Below, in pieces: positions 1-12,254 of a DNA stretch of 64,000 nt. The translations under genes and the position numbers were made by a program. Under the pieces are notes generated by a model. The model was not told the DNA's origin, ran no database searches, and saw only the letters and a program-made list of their open reading frames with translations. This DNA is from Takakia lepidozioides (Eukaryota > Streptophyta > Takakiopsida > Takakiales > Takakiaceae), in assembly GCA_030704615.1 (NCBI GenBank), contig CM060731.1, positions 26,786,001-26,850,000 of the forward strand. Direction: 5' to 3'. Position 1 is the first letter of the stretch; every line of letters starts with the position of its first letter.

Positions 1-1042
1 CGGAGTTTCTTTAAGACTCAGGGATACACTTGCACCAAGGCCGAGTACCCAGGGTTAAAAGAAGTTGGTCAGGTTCTGAATGTTCTGTTTGCCATGAAAC
101 AGAACCAACAATACCTTAGCAGATCATTCACGGAGGAGATACTGAAAGCCTTGAGGGGGGAAGATGTGGCTTGGGCGGACTTAATGTACAATGGTTTGGT
201 GGAAGAGATGAAGCGGTTACAAGGCACTGCTGCTAAGTCTCCAATCGTTTTGTCTGGCCCAGTGATTGCGCAAATTATTCTTGATTCTTGCATACTTGAT
301 GCGCGAGAACGTAAGGAGATGGGAGTGTTTGAGGCAACAACCACTGCAATTGAGGAGCAGGGCTCTTCACATGGTGATTGCAGGGGCAGCACCAGTCCAA
401 GAGACAAAAGAGGGACACGACTATAGTGGCCGATCCACTAGCTTCAATGAAACTGTGAAAAGATGATGTTTCCAGAGCTCTTGTGCAAGATGGGGAACAA
501 CAGCACAGAGGGCTGTTATTACTGGAAGCACGACCTTTGGAGAGGGAAGAAGAAGTCACTTTGGTACCACAGCCATCACAGCTAGTTGACTCGGTTGTCT
601 CAAAGGTCCCTCAGTTAGTACATGTTGTTGCACCAGAGCCTATTGCTCTGGAAGTAGAAGGGTTGGACATTCCCACTACAGAGCAGGTCGTGGCAGAAAC
701 TAAAAAGGGTGACCTTCTCTATGAAACTCTGGCTTGGTCAGGGAACCAGTGGTACCAGAGGTGCAAAGTTTGTCCAAGGAAATCCCTGCTGTGCATGTGA
801 TACCCAAACCTGTGGCAGAGGTTCCAGAGGTAGAATGTAAGGGCACTACAGCGCCTATGGAGAATGAGGTCGTTCAGGAAAAAGATCTTGTGGGAACATG
901 GCCTGAATGGTTGGTGAAATATGACACTGTGGAGGATCAGGGAGAACAGTAGCAAGTTCACCATGAAGATCCACGGCAGGCCATGCTTATGAGTTCTATA
1001 AGCAGGACACTCAATTTGTTGGGCACTTATGTGAAATCCCAT
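1..1042 (+). pseudogene. 5' half of an unidentified coding sequence split by a MULE insertion
   Basis: I do not recognise the family. Coding-like sequence enters from the window edge and reads as a helical, charged protein (for example QQYLSRSFTEEILKAL near 110-160). It then shifts frame, and a Val/Pro/Glu-rich stretch follows at about 483-950 in two frames. An in-frame stop lies near 949, so the copy is already decayed. The last codons before the insertion read K-S-H-V-P-S and run into the 8 bp target duplication GTTCCATC. Removing the transposon and one copy of the duplication continues the same frame into the coiled coil at 12,921. It could be a gag-like or structural ORF of another element, or a decayed host gene. 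Confidence 0.55.
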
Positions 1043-1050
1043 GTTCCATC
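1043..1050. repeat. Target site duplication of the left MULE, left copy
   Basis: GTTCCATC here is repeated exactly at 12,913-12,920, immediately outside the other end of the element. Adding one mismatched base (T here, C there) gives 9 bp, the usual Mutator-superfamily length. Confidence 0.85.
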
Positions 1051-1110
1051 GGGGGCTGCTATTTCATGAGCGGCATGAGCATGAGCGGAAAAAAAAAAAA
1101 CATGAGCGGG
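1051..1110 (+). repeat. Terminal inverted repeat, G-rich end, left MULE
   Basis: GCTATTTCATGAGC is shared with the other terminus in inverted orientation. It is followed by iterations of ATGAGCGG/CATGAGC, a 12-A tract and another CATGAGCGG. The same end closes the right copy at about 41,478-41,536. Confidence 0.85.
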
Positions 1111-2030
1111 CCGAATTGTGTCCACGGAAATAGGGTTAGGAGGCACGGAAATAGGGTCATGTGGACTCGTCATAGCAATGAAATGCAACATTTTATTGCA
1201 AATTTGGTGGCAAGCCACGTCTATACAAGTGTGTCCTAACTGTCATAGCAGGAATGGGAACTACTCTCCTACACCTTCCGAGGAACTTGGCCCTCCTTCT
1301 TCCTCATCCCCCTCCCCCTCATCCTCCGAGCTCTGTGATGCATCGGTTGCAGTATGCCTCTCAAAAATGTCGTCCTCTCCTTGGGGGACTGTCCACCTCA
1401 CCTCCTGGGAATCTTCTGCCTCTTCTCCCCCACTTTCCTCAGCAGAATCCAACACAAATCTACGAGCCCGACGGGCTCTAATAGCTGCTGCCTCCTCCTC
1501 ATCTTCATTTTCTTGAGGCTTGCCTCGTCTAAAATCTGCTGTACACGACTAGGTTCGGAACACCTCCTAATGGACACCGAAGCAAGCCGGGCAGCATAAG
1601 TAGGAAGGATGTAGTCCCTTTCTGGACTAGGCATGAAATCCCACAAAAAAAGGCACGTTCCTCCTGCCCATGAACTCCGGTGTAGACGTCCCTCTTGCCG
1701 TACTTGGCATCCTACAGTAAGAACAAATCCACTTCAAGAATGTCAATACCAGCAGAAGCAGAAAGGGTAATAGAGAGCGAGGGAGGTGCCTCACGAAATC
1801 TGGAGGCAACTAACAATGCGACACCACTCACTCGTACACCGGGTTCCTCGGCCTCGATCCCAACTTGTTCCTCCCCCTGCTCCTTCTCGGATTTTTCCTC
1901 ATCCTCCGAGGATGCCTCCTCCTCTTTCGGCAGACGTTCAGCCGCTGCAAGTTCCAAGTTGTGGAGGGTAGTATCTGGCTCGAAGGCAAACACATGCCTG
2001 TCGGACAACGTCCCTGCCCACATTGAAGCA

Positions 2031-2745
2031 CCTGAGGAACAAAGCGGGCGGTTAATAGCTTGCGGCATGCAATTGCAATCGGGCTAGGGGACAAACTGAG
2101 CACGTGAAGGCTTACCCGTGCCGCATGTGAGGTCCAGAATCCGCCCTTGGACATCCGAGCACGTCTCCATGAGGGTTTGGATGAAAACAGGTCTCCGGGT
2201 CCGGCTGTACCGCCACGGTTTGCCTGTCTTTGTGTCCTTCGGCATACTGGAGTGGGGCACATAGTTGTAGAGGACATCGTAGGTAACAGGGTCCACAGCG
2301 GCATCAACAAGACGACCGTCGTTGCGGAATTTCGAATGTAGACCCTCTCTTCTCACAAAGCAATATGCCTCAAACACCAATATCTGCACATCCAACAAAG
2401 AGGGGATCAACTCCGGGATCTAGTTTAGATACACCACAATATGAGGTGAATGCAATAGATTGAGAACTTACACTTTGGCCCTCTGTTCCCAACCCCTATG
2501 TATTGATGCAGAACCATTTTTTGAGGAGGACCGGGGTGACACTTTTCCACCTTGCCACCGCATTCTCTGTGGTCTTCCCTCTTGTGGCAAGGACAACCAC
2601 ACATCCACCGTCATCCAGAAGCATCCCCGCCAGCCCAAACCCGGCTTTCCAGTAGTCCTCAGTAAACCTGTTCCAGGTGGGCACACCATCCAGACCCTCC
2701 AGCAGCTCCCCATCTGGAATGTCGAGGAGAATCATGTCGCAAGCT
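2031..2745 (-). other. Methyltransferase-like core of the left copy
   Basis: In protein order: CDMILLDIPDGELLEGL at the motif IV position; then a Trp-rich helix and GMLLDDGGCVVVLAT, which fits the strand-turn-strand after motif IV; then FIQTLMETCSDVQGRILDLT leading into CGTG, with the Gly codon split by an intron (donor GTAAGC at 2,115, acceptor CAG at 2,034-2,032); then FAFEPD, matching the acidic residue that binds the S-adenosylmethionine ribose. The left copy keeps about 110 bases of this core that the right copy has lost. The proposal rests on motif order and spacing, not on a database match. Confidence 0.6.
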
Positions 2746-3604
2746 CTCTCCACCTCAACCCCCCCCCGAGTGCTCTTGCAATCCGTGCTCACAGCCGTGA
2801 AGAATTCCATCATGGCTTCAAAACCAGGGGTGTCTTTAGGCTCTGTATCGGCAGCCCCTCTCTTGGCTTTTGCTCCGCCAGAGACTTGCTGTGTGCCACC
2901 TTCTTCGCCCTAGCAGCGAGAGCGTCAAGGAAGCTCTCATTGACGCATTGGATGATGGTTGGAGGTTCTAGCTTTGGCCTGTGCATAAACGTCACCGCCG
3001 AATACCGTCGTGTAGGCTCGCCCTCAAATGCCAACTTCTTGGCAGAGCCAGTCCCACTCCGAACTGACTTGGGAACTCGGATGACGGGTGACTAGGTAGC
3101 AGCAACAGCAGTCGTAGGACCTTGAACAAAGTCGTCGTCCGAGTCACTCTCTTGGGTCCCCTCCTGCGCCTGCTCCGATGCCCCGATGGTTTTCTGTTTG
3201 GGTGCTGCAGGTTTCCTTGTCCTTTGGCCTTTACTCTTCTCATTCAATTTCTCTGAATTCCTGCCTGAGCAAGCTCTGCCGCTTTCCTGGAGTTCGCAAG
3301 CGCTTTTGCCTCTTTTGCACCCAGCGGAGGCAGCGGAGCCCGGTTTTGTTGGGCCTCAGCATCCAGCTTCAATTGAAACTCGGATGGGTCGAGCATGCAG
3401 GGCGGAAGGTCCACATACCAAGGGCAATCACGCAAATGTTCCAGATGCCACTCCTTCACAATATCGTCAGTGTACATGGAGTCAGCCCCAGGGTTCCTCC
3501 ATGCCAGGAAGAATGGTGGCTCGAAAGAGAGATGACCTTTCTCCAAAAGGGAGAACTTGCAGTACCTGCATTCATGAAAAACTCAATGAGGTCCTTGAAC
3601 TGCA

Positions 3605-4045
3605 AATTCGGCGCCATTTTCCCAGGTTGGGGCGGATCTGAGTGGCCTAGAATGGAAAAATGGTGCCGAATTTCGGTTTTCGGTGACAGCCACCCTAGGG
3701 ACTTAGCCATCTTGGGAGCCCTGAACTGGAAATTCGGCGCCATTTTTCCCGGTTTAGCCCGAAGATGGCTAAGTCCCAGAACGGCAATAGGGCCTAGAAC
3801 TGGAAAAATGGCGCCGAATTTCCAGTTCAGGGCCAGCCACCCTAGGGACTTAGCCATTTTCGGAGCCCTGACTGGAAATTCGGCGCCATTTTCCCAGGTC
3901 CGGCCTGAAAATGGCTGTCCCATATGGCCTTGACCTGGAAAAATGGCGCCGAATTTCCAGTTCAGGGCCAGCCACCCTACTTAGCCATTTTCGGAGCCTT
4001 GATCTGGAAATTTGGCGCCATTTTCCCAAAGACCAATTTTCATGC
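3605..4045. repeat. Short intronic palindrome array, about three units (left copy)
   Basis: Lies inside the 543 bp intron 3,566-4,108. Units of about 145 bp carry GGCGCC in AAATTCGGCGCCATTTTTCC and again in the reverse complement, plus GACTTAGCCATTTT and its inverted partner. It is the short counterpart of the 13.7 kb array in the right copy. Confidence 0.9.
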
Positions 4046-7000
4046 ACCACATGAGGCCTCTAACATCCTGAAATGCAAGGACTTGAAAGGAAGGCATCGC
4101 GTATGTACCTTTACAGAAGGCGCATTGCTGCTTTGTCCGCGTTCGGCTGGTCGGTGAACTCGTGGCTCCGGCATGTGGTATCTCCCGAAAGAATAGGTCG
4201 GTTTTGTAGAGTAGAAAGTACCTCGTCACATAGTCGCGTAGGGTCTCTGCTGCAGGAGAAATCTCCATCTTGAACTGATATGCTTGTGTGTCCAGCTGCT
4301 CTTGCGCATTCGTCGTCACCTGTGGAGATTCTCCATCAGATCGCATTCCTGAAAAAATACAATGAATCCACCCCCTACAAGAGTAGAAGCGCCAAAACGA
4401 AGCGTGGGGAAGTACCTGAAACCACCATGTCTTGCGGTTCATCCACATGTCGAATGTGGGGTCAGACAGTTTGTCCGGTTTGGGGAAGCTCCACATGTCC
4501 CTTATACTTTGGGAACCATTCCAGATTTGGAGCCACCGGGTCTGTCCAACCACCCAGCATATTCGTAAGCGCCAAACACCACAAAAACGAGTTGTTGCCA
4601 CCACAATTTGGTTAAGAATGTATCACCTTTTATGCACCATCCACATAGGATGTGGCTAGACGATGGAGCTTCTCCAATGTCATCGTGGGCTTCAGAGCGC
4701 GGGAGTAGTGCTTCCCCACCTCCACCAGAAAGTCGGCACCAAGGGCGGGATCAGCTATGGCCACATACTTTACCATCCGCGACTTGTACTTTATGCGGGC
4801 CCTGGCCTCCGCAGCTTTGAGATACGATTCGAGTGCCGGGAGGGTTAGATTCTTCTCCTCTTACTCCATGTAGAACCTCCGCGCATGTGCCAAATCCTGC
4901 TGAATTTTTGTCTGTCAAGAATGCGCACATAAGATTAGAGATCCTGCTCAACACTTTTTCTTCTATTGGGGGAGGAGAGACAGATTAGCTCAACAAAACA
5001 GTCAGGAGCTTTACCCGAAATATGTAGTCCACCATGGCGTCCATGCTCAGCCTATACCAGGTTCGGTCTGCCTTTGCCTCCGACTTGCGCAGGAGGTCGG
5101 CACTGAGCGAATTGGCAAACTCTTGCACCCCCTGCTTCCCGACATCCTTCACTCGGAAGAGCATATGGGACAAGTTGGTGGCAATGAAGGCATTCTCAGT
5201 CACCCTGCAATGCCACATTTCCATCAACCAATTCTGAAATGGGAATTTACAACAAATATGAGGATTCGCAATGAAATGACTTACAATCGGATGGGTCCAA
5301 AAGCAAGAGGCGTTTGTAACTTATGAGTTGATGTCCGCATTGCAGCTTTGAGAAGACTGCGATCTTTGGGCCCCGCAACCTTCAACACAACACACACTCC
5401 ACGGCGAAATGCCAATCGAGGTCGTTGGGGTGGGCTTCGTCTATGTGCTCCATCCATGCCAGGAGGCGATGATTGCCGTCCCACACGTAAAACATCTTTC
5501 CGGACAAGTGCTGGAAAAGAGGATCAATAACAATCGATCTCTCGAACTCCTCATTTCGCCTTTGCCAATGAGGACCCCATTTGTCCACCTCATCGGAAGT
5601 GTGGCACGGGAAGCTCCGTGGTCGTTCTCAATGGAAACGTAAAACGCGGCAGACCCCATTCGATATCCATCCTGGAAAGAGAATTTCAGCTTGTCGATAT
5701 CGCCTGGGAGGGCAGGTCTCACCACCTGCAAAGACACCAAGCGGCAAAGGGGAATTCGAAGCTTGGCCGGGTACACCATGCCCCCGCACCCTGCCAATGT
5801 TGCTGTGTGGGTTGCCTCCAACATCTTGGCAGCGGCCAACTTCATATCCGCCTCCGACATGACGTCTGCTGCAGAGGGGTTCTCCGGCAGCCCACCAGGA
5901 CCGCCAAATCCAGCCTGTATGCTGCGGGTTTGGGCCTGGGGATGTCCGGGAGGATGTCATCCTGGTCAGAAAGCTCGTGTCGTCCTCCTCAACATGGTTC
6001 GTGGCGGCCATCTCCCCGGCTTCACCTCGAACTTGCACAATCCGTGCTCTTGGTGGTGTTCTTTCCTCTCCTCCACTCTCCACCGTATGGGTAATTGCGG
6101 GGGCTGCTCTTGTCCGATGGTGTAACCGGTGTGCTGCCTCTTTGTGGTGTCTTGGAGGGATCCACCGTCTCTGTGCATCCCTCGCTTACATTGACATCTG
6201 TCATTTGGGCACCCCTGGCCTCTTCAGTGGCCTTTTCTCTTTCCTCCTCCTGGCTAGCCTTTTCGCCTGTTCTTTTGTTCTTTTGCCCTCTCTTTGCCCT
6301 CTCACGGGCTTTCTGATTCTTACTAGGGCTAGCAGCAGGGGAGCCCTCCAGGACGACCACCTTTGATTGAGGAGAAGGAACACCCTCGCGCGCACTGCTC
6401 TCACTCCCCCCTCCGCAGCCCGTGACGGCTCTCTCTCTCGCCGGGGATTGCATGTGCTTAGCTTTCTTCTTCTTCTTTTTGCGTGGGCGGGCCCTACTGC
6501 ATGTGCATCAAAAACCTCCATTGCCGGATCTGCTGTCCTCACGTCCTCACGCCCTTCACCTGCCATGCCGCCTGCACCAACCTCCCCAATGCCTATTCTG
6601 TCGTACCCTCGCTGCAGGTCCTCCCGTCCACCAACAAAAGGTTGAAGTTTGCCCTCTCGCCCCAAGTTGGGCGATTCAAACATGCGATGAGTTGGAGCGG
6701 TCGATGATACCACCAGCGTGCCGGGCTCGTCGTCACTCTGTCATTCCCAAAATGGTCAGAACCAACGTCGGTGCCAAAACCAACATGGCAACGAGCAGCG
6801 CAACCACCATAGCAACAATCGTGGAACAACAATGAAAACAAAACAAGTTTAGGAAGTATGGAGTGCCATGGAACAACAATGAAAACAAAAATCCAACCAA
6901 TGCCTAAGAATGACATGGCTCCAGCGATGCCAGGATGAAGATGCAAAAAAAAGCGAAACAACAAAGAAAGCGAAAGCGAACAAAACGAAAGCAGAAGTGG

Positions 7001-7379
7001 CTTGCCTGAGAGTACTCTCGGCTTCAGTTGGCGCGGTTGTGAGCAAGACACTGGAATCTCCTGCTGGAGCTTAAGTTTGGCCATGCGAGAGATTGGCCGT
7101 CGTCCGTAGTACAAAGCTTTCAACTTCCGCCGCGGTCTGGATGTGAGGTCTCTCTCAGGAGAGCCACGCCCTTCAGGCGGCATAAGTCCCAGCCAAAATG
7201 GAAAAAGATCTTAGTTTTTTGGGATATATGCCTCGAATAGAAGTTAATCCAAGATTAGCATCAGATTTAGGGTACGTATCGAGGAAGCCATGTGTCGCCA
7301 GCCCGAATAAAAACGGACGGCGGTGGACATTTAATGCCCATCCGCCAGGTACGGCGCGCGCAAAAATTTTTCCGTCATG

Positions 7380-9175
7380 CAGGTAATTCGAGGCAGCAGG
7401 GATGGAAATTCAGCGCGAATTTCCACCACGCAGGTAATTCGGAGCCGGATGGATGGAAATCCGGCGCCGGATTTCCATCCTGCCAAGGTAGGGAGGCGCG
7501 CGAAATTTCCGCCACGCAGGTAATTCGGAGCCGGATGGATGGAAATCCGGCACCGGATTTTCATCCTGCCAGGTAGGGCGGCGCGCGAAATTTCCGCCAC
7601 GCAGGTAATTCGGAGCCGGATGGATGGAAATCCAGCGCCGGATTTCCATCCGCTAGGTTGGTCGGAGCGGATGGAAATCCCGGCGCCGGATTTCCATCCT
7701 GCCAGGTCGGCGCGCGAAATTTCCGGCAGGGAGCCAATGGATGGATCCCGGCGCCGGATTTCCATCCTGCCAGGTAAGGTGGCACGCGAAATTTCCGCCA
7801 CGCAGGTAATTCGGAGCCGGATGGATGGAAATCCGGTGCCGGATTTCCATCTGCCAGGTTGGTCGGAGAGCGGATGGATGGAAATCCGGCGCCGGATTTC
7901 CATCCTGCCAGGTAGGGCGGCGCGCGTAAACCGCCACGCAGGTAATTCGGAGGCGGATGGATGGAAATCCGGCGCCGGATTTCTATCCGCTAGGTTGGTC
8001 CGGATGGATGGAAATTCAGCGCCGAATTTCCATCCGGCAGGTAGGGCGCGCGCAAAATTTGCGTCATGCAGGTAATTTCGGAGCGGATCAGGATGGAAAT
8101 TCGGCGCCGAATTTCCATCCTGCAGGTAATTCGAAGCCCGGATGGATGGAAATCCGGCGCCGAATTTCCATTCGCCAGGTAAGTTGAAGCGCCGAATTAC
8201 CTTCCTGCAGGTAATTCTGAGCGTTGCCGCTTGGTTTTTCGGAGAAAAAACAAACTAAACTGTTAGTTTTGTGGCTGAAGTCCACTTTTAGACACGTTTT
8301 TCATGGAATCCTTGACTGCTAATTCGGCGCCGTTTTTCCATCCTGGGTTTTTTTATATCGTCCCAGTTTTGGGCCTCACCCACCCCGACCGGACTTCCTC
8401 TGAGGGGGCCCGGATGGAAATTCGGCGGCGAATTTCCATCCGGGGGATGGTCTCTGTCGGACAGGTGCCGGCCTCTACGCCCGAGGCGACTTCTTCCGGC
8501 CGTCACCCGTTCGAAATTCGGTGCCGAATTTCCGTCCAGGGGTTGAAATGTGACGGCCAGGTGCCGGCCTCTCCCCCCTCCCCGACTGCATCCGAATGGC
8601 CCCCGGATCGAAATTCAGCGCCGTTTTCTCATCTGGGGAGGTTTTTATGTCGGCCAGTTTTCAATCTGCCCCCCCGACATGACTTCGTTTGGGGGGGCCC
8701 GGATGGAAATTCGGCGCCCGAATCTCCATCCAGGGGATGCTCTCTGTCGAACACGCGCTGGCCTCTATGCCCGAGGCGACTTCATCCGGGCTTCCTCTGT
8801 TGGATATTCGGTGCCGAATTTCCGTCCGGGGGTTGTAATGTGAGGGCCAGGTGGCGGCCTTTCCCCCGAGCCGACAGCATCCGAACGGTCTCGGATGGAA
8901 ATTCGGCACCGTTTTTCCATCCGGCGAGGTTTTTATGTCGGTCAGTTTTCGGCCTGACGCCCCGACACGGACTTCATCCGAATGGAAATTCGGCGCTGAA
9001 TTTCCATCCGGGGGTTGTTCTCTGTCGGACAGGTTCCGGCCTCTCTGCCCGAGGCGACTTCATACGTGGCGGCCCTGCGGTGCTGTTATTCGTGCCGAAT
9101 TTTCATCCGGGGGGTAGTAATGTGACGGCACGGTGCCGACTTCTCCCCTTCAGCTGACATCATCCGGACGGCCCC
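7380..9175. repeat. Palindrome-rich region between the two divergent genes (left copy), probable bidirectional promoter
   Basis: Two repeat families. From 7,380 to about 8,220, units of about 80-100 bp alternate a palindrome (ATCCGGCGCCGGAT or ATTCGGCGCCGAAT inside GGATGG...CCATCC) with CAGGTAATTCGGAGCC and GGCGCGCGAAATTTCC. From 8,310 to 9,175, longer units carry ATTCGGCGCCGAAT-type palindromes plus GTCGGACAGGTGCCGGCCTC. A perfect 30 bp palindrome is at 8,091-8,120. Both genes start on either side and point outwards, so the region should contain both promoters (inference). The short reading frames here are products of the repeat. Confidence 0.85.
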
Positions 9176-9414
9176 CCACTTTCTGACTGCATACCGTTGG
9201 CAGTTATTGCGCAAAGACCAGGGGCCGCATTCCTGAGACAAGGTTCATTAACACTCTAACTGTGGATTTTTTGAGATAGTTGGCTCCCTGGATTTGGATC
9301 AGGCTTCGTCGCTCGGACAAATCGGCACCGCATTCCTTCCCATCGCTGCATCATCCCCCTTCTACCAGGGAGCTTGCCCGCACGCCATCCTGGGAGTCTT
9401 GTGTGCACATCCCC

Positions 9415-12040
9415 ATGGCGGAAAACCCCGAGCGCTACAGTGTACTGCCTCCTCACGAGCATAGAGCTTCATTTCCGTGCATAGGAGACATCTGCCGGGT
9501 GATGGAGAAATATCTGTGCGTTCGTAACCACCTTAAAACCGGGTCGGTTTTTTTGGAGGAGGAAAGGAAGGACTCAAACGGCGTTGTTGTCGAGAGTATT
9601 GTTGTGCTCCACGATGATTTTGGCGATGGCAGGAATGGCGAGTTCCACCATCGGACAGCGTCATATACAGGGCTGTTGGGGACTTCATTTGCCCGCCAAA
9701 TGCACCTTCTATCCTGGCGCCTTCCACGAAACAATCCGCGAATCAGAGAGTGGCTACCTCAAAGAGAGAAGTCCGCAATGAAGTAAATCCAGAGCCGAAC
9801 CCATCTATGAAGACGAGCGAGAACCGGGTTGTTCACAACCTGTCCGACTCAGACGAGGTCATGGAAGTTCCGAGGTCGTCCTGGAGATCAGGCAAGTCCT
9901 CAATGGACGTCAGTGGACGAGGGAGTCATATTCCTAGCACGAGCACCGCAGTTCGATCTATTCTTGAAATTCTGCGAGGGCTTCACATGGAGGGACACCG
10001 CTCGGAGCTAGCCGGGCTGGACTACAGCAAGTTCGCAATTAAATCGGGTACATGCCTTCCCGCAGACGTCGACGGTAATATCTTCTTTGAGTTCCCTCCT
10101 CGGACGGACTACTCGAGGGCGTCCGGAATGTTGACAAATGACAATTGCTATTTGTGAGATGAAAGGAGAGGACACACAATCGGAGATGCTTCTTTGGCAG
10201 GGAATAAACGAACAGGTGGCCAAGGCGGGATTGCCCCTTCCCAATTTCCGTGGTTTCATGGCGGACAACGCACAAACAAATTGGGCTGCCATCCGAAGGG
10301 TGTACGGGCAAGACCCCAATGTTCCCATGGAAGGCAAGGAGAGATCTTGTGGGTTCCATTTTCTACAGAGCCTTTCGCAGTACACAACCAGGCTCGTGGC
10401 GCCAGATTTCAGAGAGGAGCACCGTTCCATGTGTCTTGCATGGAAGCGCGCTCCCACCTTGGATGATGCAGACACACAGTTTGCATGTATACGGGCTTGG
10501 TGGACATCGTCAGGTGCTGTAAGGAAATCAGACGAGGGAGCAATGGTCAGTTGGCTAGCATGGTGGCATTATCGTTTCCTCCAGTTCGGCGACTATATGC
10601 GGGAGGTGAGTTGCACGAATTCGCGTCCCGTTGAATATTATTATTCTTGGCATTTTTTGTAACTTGTTTGTAACCTCAACATGTGCTTGTGCAGGAAATG
10701 TGTCTCGACTCCGACACCGACATGCCCACGACAAACATGGCCGAATCAGTGCATTCTTCCTGGCGTGCCTCCTCTGCGGCGCATCTGGTGGACATCCTCA
10801 CTGCCACAACGGAGGACATTGTGTGATGTCAATTATGCAGCAATGCAGGTACAACGAGTTCTTGAAAGAGAAAACAGTGGGCCTTGGGGCCGGACAGGCA
10901 GGAAATGCTGATGCGGACTGCCTCCAGATCGAAGAATCCTCGGAAGTGGGCGGCGGCCTTGCGAGAGGGCCTTCGGGACACACCATTGCTTCGAAGAGGC
11001 CAACATTTGGAAGGAGATGTTCATACCCGTCCAGTGAGACGAAGACTTGACGAGGCACCTGGCGGGGAAGAGGATTCATGGCAAGCTGACAAGAATATTC
11101 GCACGCTCCCTCGTGGTCCTGTGATGTTGCCCGAGGAGGTCTCGTCGAGCACTGCAAGTCCTGCACGTTCAAGATCGCCATCTCCTTTGAGCACAGGGCA
11201 CGTGCCCGAGGAACATAACGAGCCATCTGTAGTAACGCAGTACAACATACCCATTGTGGAGACAAGAGTGTCGGAGTCACAGTGGAGAATTGCAAGGACA
11301 TTGCCGGCATTTCGAGGGAAGTGCTGCGCCATTCAGGTGGATACGATAGCACGTTGTGGTGAGATGATTCGGAGGAACCCACACGGTGCTGTACCTGCAC
11401 TTTGTTTCAGCGGCAGATTTTTGACTCCCACATTGCTCTCACGCCACAACGCAAACGTTTTGGTTCTGTAGGCACGACATAATGACTTGTGTATTTGGCA
11501 AGCCCAAATACGGGATTCAGGGAATGCCGGAGCCTCCGGGCGTCTGGCCTGTTGCACCGGGTTGCAGCCTCTCTCAGAATGAGGCGGATGCTCTATCTGC
11601 AGCAGGATTTCGAATGGTGCAACGCACAGATGTCCCGGCCACGCATTTCCAGTTCCTCAGACCCAGCCATTGCAGACTGCTCGGTCCAGTAGAGACGGAT
11701 TGGACAATTCTGCACATCCCACAATGCGATTCGGAAAAAGTGAAGAGACACACCCTCCCAACAAGTTGAATGAGACTCGGATTGCCAATGCTCTTGGGAT
11801 GGCTTGCACTATTCAGAGCTCCGTGGACGTACCTCCACCCGGCCTTGGGCGGTGTTTATCGGATGGCAACGGCCGGCTCGGCTGTACGCGACGATGTATA
11901 CACAACACAATTACGATTGGAGTGGAGCCGACTTGCAATTGTACGGACTTCTCGTTTGATTGAAGCAAAGAAGGGTTCAAAGTATTATCCGTGCAAGCAT
12001 CTGTATTACATTTAACCTGAAGAGGTTGAGGGAACGTGAC
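9415..12040 (+). pseudogene. MULE transposase, left copy (internal deletion)
   Basis: The chosen start, MAENPERYSVLPPHEH at 9,415, agrees with the right copy. The reading runs through an N-terminal region to SRASGMLT at about 10,130. There an 896-base deletion relative to the right copy removes the Cys-rich zinc-finger region and the first catalytic Asp, and it shifts the frame. After it come GFMADNAQTNW (second catalytic Asp, about 10,253) and CGFHF (the C-x2-H typical of MULE cores). A standard 89 bp intron follows (donor GAG/GTGAGT at 10,606, acceptor TGTGCAG at 10,694). The C-terminal SWIM-type CNCTDF at about 11,930 is followed by a frameshift, so the CxH half is lost. Internal TGA near 10,825. 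Not functional. Confidence 0.85.
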
Positions 12041-12254
12041 TATTGATGACTTTATTCATGCACCGGCGTTGAGCGTGAAGAGCTGCACAAACTCCTCCTT
12101 AGGGATTCCAGAATCATTGATGGGCAAAGGGAATCCTCCATATGGATATTTTCAATTGCATTTTCATGTATTAGATTTTTTTTTGCAGTGTAATGAAATG
12201 CACCCCAAAACTCCTGGAATGAGGCAATATTCCATTCAACTGAGATCCAACAGA

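Larger units (their letters stand above)
1261..6713 (-). pseudogene. ParB-like / amino-methyltransferase-like gene of the MULE, left copy
   Basis: Multi-exon gene, readable by comparison with the right copy. Order: Lys/Ser-rich N-terminus (6,713 to about 6,020); ParB-like exon ending 5,325, motif VWDGNHRLLAW near 5,458-5,492; helical exons 5,204-5,015, 4,911-4,638, 4,541-4,416 and 4,319-4,109; a 543 bp intron (4,108-3,566) with about three palindromic units; a long exon from 3,565 holding LLDIPD near 2,715-2,741; exon 2,383-2,116 ending in motif I DLTCGTG; exon from 2,031; last exon 1,711-1,261 with an acidic tail. Motif IV before motif I is the beta-class order of N4-cytosine/N6-adenine methyltransferases. 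Lesions: donor GT changed to AT after 5,325, TAG at 2,498-2,496, and several indels. The catalytic tetrapeptide is not a normal (D/N/S)PP(Y/F). Function is inferred. Confidence 0.7.

Noticed and set aside
69-407. Minus-strand frame at the left edge
   Set aside because: Shadow of the plus-strand coding sequence there.
7300-9160. Long frames of 70-280 residues on both strands rich in RRISIHP / GNSAPDFHP
   Set aside because: Translation of palindromic tandem repeats; different frames give the same peptides.
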